Part shown: positions 1 to 8,501 of the stretch, piece after piece
Numbering within the stretch: the first letter of the stretch is position 1
Layout of the letters: each line of letters opens with the position of its first letter
Origin: Streptomyces anulatus
GTDB taxonomy: Bacteria; Actinomycetota; Actinomycetes; Streptomycetales; Streptomycetaceae
NCBI RefSeq assembly: GCF_000721175.1
Contig: NZ_JOEZ01000067.1
Location: forward strand, 1 to 21,866
DNA length: 21,866 bases
Reading direction: 5' to 3'
Translations under genes and position numbers: made by a program
Notes under the pieces: model-generated
What the model was told of the DNA's origin: nothing
What the model saw: only the letters and a program-made list of their open reading frames with translations
Databases searched by the model: none

Positions 1-106
1 ACCCGCGATGGCTCCACACCTACAATCACCACCGCGGACACACCGCGCTCAAGGGCCAACCACCCGCCAGCCGCGTCCCCAACCTCACAGGGCAATACAT
101 CTAGGG

Positions 107-260
107 CGTGTTTCGAAGGTCCCGCCTGCTCGGCGACGCCTGGCACGCACGCTCGCCGCGTTGTCGGGATCACCCCGATACATCCGGTATCGGGGCGACC
201 CTCCGCCTTGCGATCGCTCGGGGCGGAGCCCCGGTTTCGGAAGGGGCGGGCAGGGGACAA
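107..260. repeat. Intergenic repeat-like segment with hairpins, downstream of fbiB
   Basis: No gene is visible in bases 1-310. The first ~105 bases hold nothing I can recognise. From about 107 the sequence looks like dispersed Streptomyces intergenic repeat DNA: a perfect 9-bp hairpin (173-181/187-195), a 6-bp hairpin with a GGA loop (219-224/228-233), and a block at 221-250 that recurs downstream of manB (12896-12926), including an exact 15-mer GGGCGGAGCCCCGGT. The location just past the fbiB stop suggests it also serves as a transcript end. That it is dispersed in other genomes is recollection, not something tested here. Confidence 0.5.
173..195 (-). terminator. Candidate terminator hairpin after fbiB
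   Basis: A perfect inverted repeat, CCCCGATAC (173-181) and GTATCGGGG (187-195), has a 5-nt loop. It lies about 116 nt beyond the fbiB stop codon. There is no U-tract, as is common for Streptomyces terminators. It may instead be the internal hairpin of a dispersed repeat. Confidence 0.4.
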
Positions 261-310
261 GCCCCGCGCAGCGGCCCCCGCACCACCCCACCCTCTCCGA
301 CTGCCCCGCC

Positions 311-1642
311 TCACCGCACGGTGAGAAACGCCTCCGCATCCCGAGCCGCCCGCTCACGAGCCGCCCCCACCGCATGCCCCACAGCCACCGCCCCCAACGG
401 ATCCCAGGACGACGGCAGCGACAGCACCTCCCGCACCACCGGCCGGCAGAACATCGTCGAGGAGACCCACGCCGACCCCAGCCGCTCCCCGGCCAGCGCC
501 ACCAGGAAGTTCTGCACACCCGCCCCCGCCGCGACCACGAACATCTCGCGCTCCGCCGTGTCGCGACGCTCGTCCCCGTACGTGTGGGAGCCGTCCATCA
601 CCAGGCACGGAACCACCAGATACGGCGCGTTGCGCAGCACATCGCCGCGCCGGATCCGCTTGGCGATCGACTCCTCGCTCCTGCCGTCACGCCGCAGGTC
701 CGCGATCCACGCGTCCCGCATCGCGTCGAGCAGCCGCGTCCGCGACTCGGCCGACTCCAGCAGCACGAACCGCCACGGCGTCGTGTGATGCGGCGCGGGA
801 GCGGTGACGGCAGCGGCGACGGCCCGCCGCACGGCCCCCGGATCCACCGGCTCGTCGCTGAACTCGCGCACGGTACGTCGCAGCGTCACCGCTTCCCGCA
901 CGGCCTCGGACGTCCCGAGCCGGAACATGTCGTCGGCCGCACTCCGTACGAGCGCACGAGCGCCGGGGCCGTCCGCGTCATCGGAGGAGACCACCACATG
1001 CGGCAGCCCCCGCACCACGGCGACCGGCAGCCCCTCCGCCTTGCCCTTGACCAGGTCCCCGGCCGAGGCCAGCTCGTCCGCCGTGGCCACGATCGTGGCG
1101 CTCAGCGGATTGCCGTACGCGTCCGTACCGCCGCGCAGGTCGTCCAGCACCCGCACCCCGGCCGCACCGATCGCGACGTCGGTCAGCCCGTTACGCCAGG
1201 GCCGCCCGAAGGTGTCCGTGACGACGACGCCGACATCGACACCGAGGGTGTCCCGCAGCCCGTCCCGGATGGCCCGGGCCGAGGCGTCGGGGTCCTCGGG
1301 CAGCAGCAGCACGGTCCCGGCCGGCGTGTTCGACGCGTCGACCCCGGCGGCGGCCATGACCAGGCCCTGCCGGTTCTCCACGATCCGCAGCGGCCCGCGC
1401 CGGGCCACCACCCGCACGGTCTCGGCGTCGATCGCCGCTTCCCGGTCGGCGGCCCGGACGATCCGGCCCTCCGCCTTGGAGACGATCTTCGAGGTGACGA
1501 GCAGAACGTCCCCGTCGACCAGACCCGGCGAGGCCGCGGCGATCAGCTTGGCGAGATCGTCACCGGCCCGCACCTCGGGAATCCCGCGCAGCGCCCAGAC
1601 CCGGAACGAGGGAGCGTCGCCCTCCTCGGCGGACGTGCTCAC
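311..1642 (-). CDS. fbiB: Coenzyme F420-0:L-glutamate ligase / dehydro-F420-0 reductase FbiB
   Basis: 443 aa, GTG start at 1642. FbiB adds gamma-linked glutamates to F420-0, and its C-terminal FMN domain reduces dehydro-F420-0. Residues ~14-245 are the CofE ligase domain, containing [10 protein letters not shown] (51-60) and a [18 protein letters not shown] stretch. Residues ~255-443 are a nitroreductase-type domain starting [12 protein letters not shown]. This two-domain fusion is the actinobacterial form; archaeal CofE is single-domain. The start was chosen because GTG overlaps the fbiA stop (GTGA, 1639-1642) and has an ideal GAGGAGGT site about 6 nt upstream. A longer reading to 1792 only adds GC-rich sequence antiparallel in frame to fbiA. 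It is translationally coupled to fbiA. The sequence looks intact, with no missing motif seen. Confidence 0.96.
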   Translation of the reverse strand: MSTSAEEGDAPSFRVWALRGIPEVRAGDDLAKLIAAASPGLVDGDVLLVTSKIVSKAEGRIVRAADREAAIDAETVRVVARRGPLRIVENRQGLVMAAAGVDASNTPAGTVLLLPEDPDASARAIRDGLRDTLGVDVGVVVTDTFGRPWRNGLTDVAIGAAGVRVLDDLRGGTDAYGNPLSATIVATADELASAGDLVKGKAEGLPVAVVRGLPHVVVSSDDADGPGARALVRSAADDMFRLGTSEAVREAVTLRRTVREFSDEPVDPGAVRRAVAAAVTAPAPHHTTPWRFVLLESAESRTRLLDAMRDAWIADLRRDGRSEESIAKRIRRGDVLRNAPYLVVPCLVMDGSHTYGDERRDTAEREMFVVAAGAGVQNFLVALAGERLGSAWVSSTMFCRPVVREVLSLPSSWDPLGAVAVGHAVGAARERAARDAEAFLTVR

Positions 1643-2595
1643 GCCCGGACCTCCTCGGCCAGATCCAGCGCCTGCCGGGCCATCTCGGCGGTCTTGTCCA
1701 CGTCCGTCATCATCAGCGGCACCGCCCGGCACCGGATCCCCGCCGCCTCGACCTCGCCGACCGCACCGGCATCCACCGTGTCGACCAGCCACCCGTCCAG
1801 CAGCCCCGAACCGTAGTGCTGGGCCACGGCGGCCGCCGTCGACTCGACGCCCACGGCCGCGAGCACCTTGTCCGCCATCCCCCGCACGGGCGCGTCCCCG
1901 ACGATGGGGGAGAGGCCGACGACCGGCACCCCGGCCTCGGCGATCGCCTCCCGGATCCCCGGAACGGCGAGGATCGTGCCGATGGACACCACCGGGTTCG
2001 ACGGCGGGAAGACGATGACGTCGGCGGAACCGATGGCCTCCAGCACCCCCGGAGCCGGCTCGGCCTGCTCCGCGCCGACCGGCACGATCGCCTGCGCCTC
2101 GACGGAGGCGCGTAGCTTCACCCAGTACTCCTGGAAGTGGATCGCCCTGCTCTCGCCGTCCGTCTCGACGGCGACATGCGTCTCGACCCGGTCGTCGGAC
2201 ATGGGGAGCAGCCGCACGCCCGGCTGCCAGCGGGCACAGAGCGCCTCGGTGACCGCGCTCAGCGGATAGCCCGCGCCCAGCATCTGCGTACGGACGATAT
2301 GGGTCGCGAAGTCACGGTCGCCGAGCCCGAACCACCCGGGGCCCACGCCGTACGCCGCGAGCTCCTCCTTGACCTGGAAGGTCTCGTCGGTCCGCCCCCA
2401 GCCCTGCTCCTCGTTGATGCCACCGCCGAGGGTGTACATCACGGTGTCGAGGTCGGGACAGACCTTCAGCCCGAACAGATGGATGTCATCACCCGTGTTG
2501 CCGATCACCGTGATGTCCGCGTCGGGCGCGGCCTGCTTGAGGCCGCGCAGAAAGCGGGCACCGCCGATACCACCGGCCAGAACAACAATGCGCAT
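1639..2595 (-). CDS. fbiA: 2-phospho-L-lactate / phosphoenolpyruvate transferase FbiA (CofD)
   Basis: 318 aa. It transfers the phospholactyl or, in actinobacteria, enolpyruvyl-phosphate group from the guanylylated donor to Fo, giving (dehydro-)F420-0, a cytosolic step. The N-terminus [19 protein letters not shown] carries the glycine-rich nucleotide loop (G8-G12), followed by the CofD-typical [19 protein letters not shown] and [14 protein letters not shown] segments. Length is normal for the family. It begins 13 nt after the cysteine dioxygenase stop and ends in a 4-nt overlap with fbiB. No Shine-Dalgarno sequence is visible before the ATG; the nearest upstream bases are ACAAACTGCTGTGC. Translation therefore depends on coupling with the upstream gene or on a leaderless transcript. 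Confidence 0.96.
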   Translation of the reverse strand: MRIVVLAGGIGGARFLRGLKQAAPDADITVIGNTGDDIHLFGLKVCPDLDTVMYTLGGGINEEQGWGRTDETFQVKEELAAYGVGPGWFGLGDRDFATHIVRTQMLGAGYPLSAVTEALCARWQPGVRLLPMSDDRVETHVAVETDGESRAIHFQEYWVKLRASVEAQAIVPVGAEQAEPAPGVLEAIGSADVIVFPPSNPVVSIGTILAVPGIREAIAEAGVPVVGLSPIVGDAPVRGMADKVLAAVGVESTAAAVAQHYGSGLLDGWLVDTVDAGAVGEVEAAGIRCRAVPLMMTDVDKTAEMARQALDLAEEVRA

Positions 2596-2608
2596 GCACA
2601 GCAGTTTG

Positions 2609-3109
2609 TCAGGCGGGTACGACGTCCTCGGCCGTCGGGGCGCTTTGCGTGGCGTGCATCGGCATCTCGGTCAGGCCCGGGTAGTAGATGTGCAGACTCA
2701 CGGCCGGTTCGAGCGAGTCGTTGACCACTTCGTGGACGTACCCCGGGGCGAAGGCACGCTGCGCGCCCGCGCCGAGAGCCCGCGTCCCGCCCTCGGTGCG
2801 CTCGGTCAACTCGCCCTCCAGGACCGTCAGTACGCCGGAGGAGCGGCCGTGGTCGTGGAGCCCGCTGCCCTGCCCGGGCACCCAGCTCAGCAGCCACACC
2901 TCGTAGCCGGGGCCCTGGTGCAGGCGGTGGTACCAGCGGGAGGCGGAGTCGTACTGCACGATTCCCGCCCACCGGGCGCGGTCGGCCGCGACGGAGCGCG
3001 CGAGGCCGACGAACTCGGAGACGGTGGAGGGGTGCTCGCGGGCGGGCTGCAGGAGGTGCTGGACCTCAAGGATGTCGCCGGCGATCTGAAGGTCACTGTC
3101 GCTGTTCAT
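2609..3109 (-). CDS. Cysteine dioxygenase family protein
   Basis: 166 aa, cupin fold. It is expected to oxidise L-cysteine, or a related thiol such as 3-mercaptopropionate, to the sulfinate using Fe(II) and O2. The cupin motif GLHDHGRSSG gives metal ligands H85 and H87, and H126 in GYVHEVVN is the likely third ligand. The ending SLHIYYPGLTEM is typical of bacterial cysteine dioxygenases. As in most bacterial members, Gly replaces the Cys of the mammalian Cys-Tyr crosslink. The start at 3109 has a GAGGAA element (3121-3126 on the minus strand) at rather long spacing. It is the first gene of the probable operon with fbiA and fbiB. Substrate choice cannot be settled from the sequence. Confidence 0.88.
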   Translation of the reverse strand: MNSDSDLQIAGDILEVQHLLQPAREHPSTVSEFVGLARSVAADRARWAGIVQYDSASRWYHRLHQGPGYEVWLLSWVPGQGSGLHDHGRSSGVLTVLEGELTERTEGGTRALGAGAQRAFAPGYVHEVVNDSLEPAVSLHIYYPGLTEMPMHATQSAPTAEDVVPA

Positions 3110-3663
3110 GGCTGCGGTGGTTCCTCGGCATGGGGGAGTGCACGTGCGGGGGAGTCGCGGTGAGCGTCAGCAGCTCAAAAGGGGCTGCGGGGAGGTGCGG
3201 GAGCTGCAGGACGAGCGAGAAAGAAGAAGGAAAGAAGCCGCTCGACCGAGAGTCCGGAGAGGCTGGATCAGAGCTGGAGCGCTACGGCATCAACAGCTGT
3301 GACAGCTGGAACAGCAACAGCGGGCCTGGACAGCGCTACGGAACCCACGGACGTGGGTGACGTGCATCGCTGTGGTCGCTGGCATGAAGTCAAGGAGACC
3401 GCCTCGACCGCCCGCTGTCAACCCAATGCCCGATATGGGGGCAATGCTTCACTCCTTCCGGTCGCCGGACCCGGAGAAAGGTTTGTGTACCCATGGGCGC
3501 GGACATGTGGCGCATCATCCGCGCTCTCAAACGCGACTGACGCTCCGTGACCTGACTGTGATCTTGATCGCTTCAGTGATCGAATCGCAACACGAGGGCG
3601 TCGCCGTTCGTCTCTCCTGCGAGGGAGTGCGGGGCTGTGGGGCCTGTGGCATATGTCAGGTTT

Positions 3664-3693
3664 TTGCTGATTTGAACACTTTCTGCATACGCT
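3664..3693 (+). promoter_or_regulatory. Candidate upstream whiB promoter
   Basis: TTGCTG (3664-3669) and TACGCT (3688-3693) are separated by 18 nt. The -35 match is weak. It would give a leader of about 130 nt. S. coelicolor whiB is known to have two promoters, one of them developmentally controlled, so a second start here is plausible. Confidence 0.3.
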
Positions 3694-3736
3694 TGGTTCC
3701 GCAGGGTGAATCCCTGGGCCAATAGCAGATCCTCGC

Positions 3737-3766
3737 TTGACTGGCCCGGAGCTACACACTTGTAAT
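3737..3766 (+). promoter_or_regulatory. whiB-proximal promoter
   Basis: TTGACT (3737-3742) and TGTAAT (3761-3766), with an 18-bp spacer, match a vegetative-type (HrdB-like) promoter. The predicted transcript start near 3773 gives a 60-nt leader to whiB. The surrounding sequence is AT-rich for this genome. Confidence 0.6.
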
Positions 3767-3832
3767 TTCACTCGTGTCGTTCAGCCGCAAACGGCTGCAT
3801 CACGGGACGCAAGAGACAGACGAGGGGCGCAC

Positions 3833-4096
3833 ATGACCGAGCTGTTCCAGCAACTGCTGGTCGAGGACGCGGACGAGGAACTCGGCTGGCAGGAGCGCGC
3901 ACTGTGCGCCCAGACCGATCCCGAGTCCTTCTTTCCCGAAAAGGGCGGATCCACCCGCGAGGCCAAGAAGGTCTGCCTCGCCTGTGAGGTGCGCTCGGAA
4001 TGCCTTGAGTACGCCCTTTCCAACGACGAACGCTTCGGCATCTGGGGCGGGCTCTCCGAGCGGGAGCGCCGGCGCCTCAAGAAGGCCGCCATCTGA
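3833..4096 (+). CDS. whiB: Sporulation transcription factor WhiB
   Basis: 87 aa [4Fe-4S] protein that acts with WhiA in the switch from aerial growth to sporulation septation. The four cluster cysteines are C25, C48, C51 and C57 (C-x22-C-x2-C-x5-C), followed by the GIWGG turn (69-73) and the basic tail ERERRRLKKAA that contacts DNA. Length and sequence agree with the WhiB paralogue itself (S. coelicolor SCO3034) rather than other Wbl proteins. ATG 3833 was chosen over the longer open frame because it has a GAGGGG site upstream and reproduces the known MTEL start. The gene is monocistronic: a long promoter region lies upstream and a hairpin lies 12 nt after the stop. Confidence 0.97.
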   Translation: MTELFQQLLVEDADEELGWQERALCAQTDPESFFPEKGGSTREAKKVCLACEVRSECLEYALSNDERFGIWGGLSERERRRLKKAAI

Positions 4097-4107
4097 GGTC
4101 CGGCCCT

Positions 4108-4140
4108 CGGCGGCCGCCACCCCGGGAGCGCCGGCCGCCG
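4108..4140 (+). terminator. Candidate whiB terminator hairpin
   Basis: A perfect 9-bp stem, CGGCGGCCG (4108-4116) with CGGCCGCCG (4132-4140), has a 15-nt loop and starts 12 nt after the whiB stop. It has no T-tract. Confidence 0.5.
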
Positions 4141-4160
4141 GCACCTGACCCCCGCAGCCC

Positions 4161-4295
4161 GGGCGCATTCCGGCTCTCCCCGACCAGGCCCCCGACGTAT
4201 CCCGGGCACATCCCGGCTCCGGACCCGGCCCAGACCCCGGCCTCAGGCCTGAGGGCGCATTCCGACCAGACCCCGGGCGCTTCCCCGACCAGGCC
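4161..4295. repeat. Degenerate tandem repeats between whiB and the glycosyltransferase
   Basis: The 4097-4661 gap has no gene. It contains a degenerate motif repeated about four times: GGGCGCATTCCGG (4161), GGGCACATCCCGG (4204), GGGCGCATTCCGA (4253) and GGGCGCTTCCCCGA (4275). An exact 13-mer CCCCGACCAGGCC occurs at 4178-4190 and 4283-4295. A 14-bp perfect palindrome CCTCAGGCCTGAGG lies at 4241-4254. The rest of the gap is C-rich sequence with nothing recognisable. Confidence 0.5.
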
Positions 4296-4527
4296 GGGCG
4301 CAACCGGACCACCACGGGCCGCGCCACCTGCGAGCCGCCGAGCGGCCCGCACCCCGTACCCCCACCCGCGCCTCCGGGCCCGCCCGGGGCCGCCGCTCCG
4401 GCATCGGCCCGGCCACCCGCCGGCCCCATCGCCCCCGACCGCCCCGACGGCCCGTCCGCCGACCCCTTCCCCAGGGCCCGGCCGGCGGGCCGTCGGCAGG
4501 TCCGCGCCCGCCCCTTCACCCGCCCGG

Positions 4528-4557
4528 ACCTCCGCCACCTGTCCGTACCGTTAGTGT
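4528..4557 (+). promoter_or_regulatory. Candidate promoter of the glycosyltransferase/DUF5719 operon
   Basis: TAGTGT (4552-4557) fits the Streptomyces TANNNT -10 form, but no good -35 hexamer is present at the expected distance. The transcript would start near 4565 and run about 95 nt to the ATG at 4662. Confidence 0.3.
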
Positions 4558-4661
4558 GGGGCCCCGTCCGAGACGCGCCAACGCCCCGCCGGGGCGCGCG
4601 TGTACACCGATGCAGCCCCCGGGGATACGCCCCCGGACCCGGCCGGAGGGCCCGTACCTCG

Positions 4662-7600
4662 ATGTCCGTGCACAGCCACTCGGCGGCGCCGAACGCGGCC
4701 GCCGCCGCCCCAGAGTTCCCCCGGCACGTCGTCACCGCCGTGCTCGTCTCGCACGACGGCGCCCGCTGGCTGCCCGACGTGCTGGCCGGGCTGCTCGGGC
4801 AGGAACGCCCCGTACAGAACGTCGTCGCCGCCGACACCGGCAGCGCCGACGACTCGGCCCGGCTGGTCACCGAGGCGCTCGGCGACGAACGCGTCCTGCA
4901 CCTCGCACGCCGTACGAGCTTCGGCACGGCCGTCGACGAGGCGGCCCGCACGGCCGGGATCCTGACCCCGGACGACCTGCCCTACCTCAAGCGCCCCGGC
5001 GGCTGGGACCCGGAGACCCGCACCTGGGTCGACGAGAACTACGACCTCCCCGAGCTGCCGCACGGCGAACCGGTCCAGTGGCTCTGGCTGCTGCACGACG
5101 ACTGCGCCCCGGAGCCGGACGCGCTCGCCGAGATGCTGCGCGTCGTCGACAGCGACCGGCACGCCACGATCGTCGGACCCAAGCTGCGTGGCTGGTACGA
5201 CCGCAAGCAGCTCCTGGAAGTCGGCGTCTCCATCGCCAACAGCGGGCGCCGCTGGACGGGCCTGGACCGCCGCGAGCAGGACCAGGGCCAGCACGACCAG
5301 GTCCGCACCGTCCTGTCCGTCTCCACCGCCGGCATGCTCATCCGCCGCGACGTCTACGAGGAGCTCCGCGGCTTCGACCGCAGGCTCCCCCTGATGCGCG
5401 ACGACGTCGACCTGTGCTGGCGCGCCCACCTCGCCGGACACCGGGTCCTCGTCGCCCCGGACGCCGTCCTGCGGCACGCCGAGGCCTCCGCCCGCGAACG
5501 CCGCCCCATCGACTGCGCCGGCCGCTCGGTCGCCAGCCCGCACCGCGTCGACAAGGCGGGCGCGGTCTACACGATGCTCGTCAACGCCCGCGGGAAGGCC
5601 CTGCCCTGGGTCCTGCTCCGGCTCGTCGTCGGCACCCTCCTCCGCACCCTCGCCTACCTGGTCGGCAAGGCGCCGGGACAGGCCCTCGACGAGGTCACCG
5701 GCCTGCTCGGCACCCTGCTGCGCCCCGGCCGCATCCTCGCCGCCCGCCGCAACCGCGGAAAGGGCGTCGTCGACGCGGCAGAGCTTCGCGCCCTGTTCCC
5801 GCCGCCCGGCGCCACGGTCCGGGCCACCGTCGACCAGGTCGCGGGCAACTTCGGCGGCCGTACGGACGCCGAATCGGGTGGCTCGCGGCACGGGGCCGTC
5901 GAATCCGGACCCGGCGGCGACGACGCCGACTTCCTCGAAGTCGACCAGTTCGCCCGCCTCAAGCGCATCGGCCGCAAACCGGGACCCGTCCTCTTCGCGC
6001 TGCTCCTGATCGTCTCCCTCGTCGCCTGCCGCAACCTCCTCAGCGGCGGCGCGCTGGCGGGCGGCGCCCTGCTGCCGGCCCCCGCCGAGGCCGGCGCGCT
6101 CTGGGAGCGGTACGCGGACGCCTGGCACACCGTCGGCACCGGTGGCACCCAGACCGCCCCGCCCTACCTCGCCCTGCTCGCCGCCCTGTCGGCCCTCTTC
6201 CTCGGCTCGACCGGCCTCGCCGTCAGCGTGCTGCTGGTCTGCTCGATCCCGCTGGCCGGGCTCACCGCCTACTTCGCCTCCCGCCCGCTGCTCCCCTCCC
6301 GGCTGCTGCGGGCCTGGGCGAGCATCGCGTACGCCTTCCTGCCCGCCGCGACCGGCGCCCTGGCCACCGGCCGCCTCGGCACCGCCGTCCTCCTCGTCCT
6401 CCTCCCGCTGACCGCCCGCGCGGGCGTCGCCGCCCACGGGCTGCGCGTGGACAGCGCGGCGGGGGAGCGCGGCAGCTGGCGCGCCACCTGGGCGTACACG
6501 CTGCTGCTGACCGTCACCATGGCGTTCACCCCGATCGTCTGGCCGCTCGCCGTGGTCCTCGGCCTCGGCGTGCTCGTGCTGCGGCGCGGTGACATCACCG
6601 CGTACGGACTGCGCTTCGTCGCCGCCGTCGGCACCCCGGTGCTGGTCCTCGCCCCCTGGTCGATCGGCCTCCTGACCAACCCGTCCGCGCTCCTGAGGGA
6701 AGCCGGCCTGGACATCGGCCCGGGAGAGGCCTCGGGCCTCGACCTGCTCGGCATCAGCCCCGGCGGCCCGGGTGCGGCGGGCGGCGTCCTGCTCCTCGGC
6801 ATCGTGCTGGCCGCGCTCGCCGCCCTGCTGCGCGGGGAACGGCAGTTCGCCGTCCGCACCGCCTGGGCGGTCGCGGTCGTCGGCTTCCTCTTCGCCGCCG
6901 TCGCCAACGGATCCACCTGGGCCGGGCCCGCCACCCTCGTCTACGGCACCGCCCTGATCGCCGCCGCCCTGGTGGGCGCGGACGGGGCCCGCATCCGGGT
7001 CGCCGAGCAGAGCTTCGGCTGGCGCCAGCCCGTCGCCGTGCTGATCGCGCTGGCCGCCGGGCTGGCCCCGGTCCTGGCCGCCGTCGGCTGGATGATCGGC
7101 GGCGCGGACGGCCCGCTGGAGCGACGCGACCCCGTACAGGTGCCCGCCTTCGTCGCGGAGGAGAGCACCACCCGCGACCAGCCCCGCACCCTCGTCCTCG
7201 GCGGCACCTCGCCCGACTCCGTGGCGTACAGCCTGGTCCGCGGCTCGGGCGCCCGCCTCGGCGACGGCGAACTCACCGAGGCGGTCGGCGGCAACAGCCA
7301 CCTCGACAAGGTCGTCGCCAACCTCGTCGCCGGTTCCGGCGCCGACCAGGGCGCCCAGCTCAGCGGCTTCGCGATCCGCTACGTCCTCGTCCGGGACGGA
7401 GCACCGCGCGAGATGAGCCGGGTCCTCGACTCGACCCCCGGCCTCAGCCGCCTCAGTCAGCTCGACGGCAGCGCCCTGTGGCGGGTGGACCGTCAGGTCG
7501 CCCGCGTCATGATCACCCCGGCGTCCGGCGAGGGCGAGCACCTTCCGGTCGGCTCGGCCGCCGTCGAGGCCCACTCCGAGATCCCGTCCGGCGAGGCGGG

Positions 7601-8501
7601 CCGCGTCCTGCGGATCGCGGACGCCGCCGACCCGGGCTGGACGGCCACCCTGGACGGCAAGCCGCTGACCCGCACGACCGTCGACGGCTGGGCCCAGGGC
7701 TTCGAACTGCCCGCGAACGGCGGCCGCCTGGACCTCACCTACGACGCCCCGATCACGCACACCGCGTGGATCTGGGCACAGGCCGGACTCCTCGTGGTCC
7801 TGGTGGTCATGGCCCTGCCGGGCCGCCGCCAGGAGATCGACGACGACCTGCCCGAGGAGGCGCTCGCCGTCGCCGCCGAGCCGGTCGACGGAGAGGGACG
7901 CCGCGCCCGCAGGCTGCGCGCCGCCGCCCAGGCCGAGGCCGCGGCCACCGCCGAGGAGGCCGGCGACGAGGCCTACCGCCCCGACGCCCACGACCCGGCA
8001 CGCGCCGCGGACCCGGGGGAGTACATCCCGGCGCAGCAGTCGACCGACCCGTACGCCGCGAACCCCCCGGCGCACGACCCGCAGGAGGCCACCGGCGGCT
8101 ACGCGGCGGTCCCGCAGCAGCAGTACGACGAATACGCGCAGTGGGACGGGCAGCAGCAGCCGGGCGCCGACCACTACGCGGCGTACCAGCCGGACCCGTA
8201 CGCCCAGCAACAGCACCAGCAGCCACAGGAGCAGCAGCAGAACGCCGGCTACCAGGGCTACGGCGAACAGGGCTACAGCGACCAAGGCGGCGGCTACGCC
8301 GTCCAGGACCCCTACGCGCAGCAGTACAACGAGCAGGGCGCGTACGACGAGTACGGCCGGTACACCGGCGGGCAGTACCAGCAGCACCAGTACACCGACC
8401 CCGCCCAGCACCCCACCGAGAACGGCGAACACACCGACCCCCCGGCCCCGGGTCAGGCCCCGTGGCAGACCGGTAACGCATCGCGAGGCGAGTCCGAGTG
8501 A
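4662..8501 (+). CDS. Large membrane glycosyltransferase family 2 protein with Q/Y-rich tail
   Basis: 1279 aa. Residues ~20-280 are a GT-A family-2 domain: VTAVLVSHDGARWLPDVL at the start, the metal/nucleotide-sugar motif LLHDDCAPEPDAL (D146, D147), and the acceptor-side DDVDLCWR (247-254). Residues ~310-335 and ~443-800 contain many hydrophobic segments, so it is a polytopic membrane protein. A polar beta-rich stretch (~820-1020) is probably extracytoplasmic. A last membrane helix lies at ~1030-1052. The tail from ~1110 is low complexity, dominated by Gln, Tyr, Gly and Asp. ATG 4662 was chosen with GGAGGG at 4645-4650; a GTG at 4554 lies in the putative promoter. The stop overlaps the DUF5719 start. 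The sugar and acceptor are unknown. The location beside whiB and manB suggests an envelope glycan. Confidence 0.88.
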   Translation: MSVHSHSAAPNAAAAAPEFPRHVVTAVLVSHDGARWLPDVLAGLLGQERPVQNVVAADTGSADDSARLVTEALGDERVLHLARRTSFGTAVDEAARTAGILTPDDLPYLKRPGGWDPETRTWVDENYDLPELPHGEPVQWLWLLHDDCAPEPDALAEMLRVVDSDRHATIVGPKLRGWYDRKQLLEVGVSIANSGRRWTGLDRREQDQGQHDQVRTVLSVSTAGMLIRRDVYEELRGFDRRLPLMRDDVDLCWRAHLAGHRVLVAPDAVLRHAEASARERRPIDCAGRSVASPHRVDKAGAVYTMLVNARGKALPWVLLRLVVGTLLRTLAYLVGKAPGQALDEVTGLLGTLLRPGRILAARRNRGKGVVDAAELRALFPPPGATVRATVDQVAGNFGGRTDAESGGSRHGAVESGPGGDDADFLEVDQFARLKRIGRKPGPVLFALLLIVSLVACRNLLSGGALAGGALLPAPAEAGALWERYADAWHTVGTGGTQTAPPYLALLAALSALFLGSTGLAVSVLLVCSIPLAGLTAYFASRPLLPSRLLRAWASIAYAFLPAATGALATGRLGTAVLLVLLPLTARAGVAAHGLRVDSAAGERGSWRATWAYTLLLTVTMAFTPIVWPLAVVLGLGVLVLRRGDITAYGLRFVAAVGTPVLVLAPWSIGLLTNPSALLREAGLDIGPGEASGLDLLGISPGGPGAAGGVLLLGIVLAALAALLRGERQFAVRTAWAVAVVGFLFAAVANGSTWAGPATLVYGTALIAAALVGADGARIRVAEQSFGWRQPVAVLIALAAGLAPVLAAVGWMIGGADGPLERRDPVQVPAFVAEESTTRDQPRTLVLGGTSPDSVAYSLVRGSGARLGDGELTEAVGGNSHLDKVVANLVAGSGADQGAQLSGFAIRYVLVRDGAPREMSRVLDSTPGLSRLSQLDGSALWRVDRQVARVMITPASGEGEHLPVGSAAVEAHSEIPSGEAGRVLRIADAADPGWTATLDGKPLTRTTVDGWAQGFELPANGGRLDLTYDAPITHTAWIWAQAGLLVVLVVMALPGRRQEIDDDLPEEALAVAAEPVDGEGRRARRLRAAAQAEAAATAEEAGDEAYRPDAHDPARAADPGEYIPAQQSTDPYAANPPAHDPQEATGGYAAVPQQQYDEYAQWDGQQQPGADHYAAYQPDPYAQQQHQQPQEQQQNAGYQGYGEQGYSDQGGGYAVQDPYAQQYNEQGAYDEYGRYTGGQYQQHQYTDPAQHPTENGEHTDPPAPGQAPWQTGNASRGESE

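Larger units (their letters stand above)
3110..3832. other. Long divergent intergenic region between cysteine dioxygenase and whiB
   Basis: About 720 bp without a convincing gene. The CDO-proximal half has two copies of AGCGCTACGG (3278-3287, 3332-3341), paired CAGCTG sites (3294-3299, 3303-3308) and a 14-bp dyad CCCACG-GA-CGTGGG (3344-3357). The whiB-proximal part is noticeably more AT-rich and contains three TGATC copies (3559, 3565, 3577) and likely promoters. A 15-codon ORF at 3493-3540 is the only small-gene candidate seen. The region is probably regulatory for both flanking genes. Confidence 0.6.

Noticed and set aside
8..1816. 602-codon plus-strand open frame across fbiB
   Set aside because: It is a shadow of the fbiB/fbiA coding strand; its composition is Arg/Pro/His-rich with no family features, and real motifs are on the minus strand.
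3357..3725. 122-codon open frame upstream of whiB
   Set aside because: It lacks GC3 bias, crosses promoter-like sequence and shows no ribosome site or family resemblance.
4554..4661. GTG start 36 codons upstream in the glycosyltransferase frame
   Set aside because: The GTG lies inside the putative -10 element, and the extension is Arg/Pro-rich with no conserved feature.
4551..8432. 1293-codon minus-strand open frame opposite the glycosyltransferase
   Set aside because: It is produced by GC3 bias on the opposite strand of a real gene; the plus frame has GT2 motifs and membrane helices.
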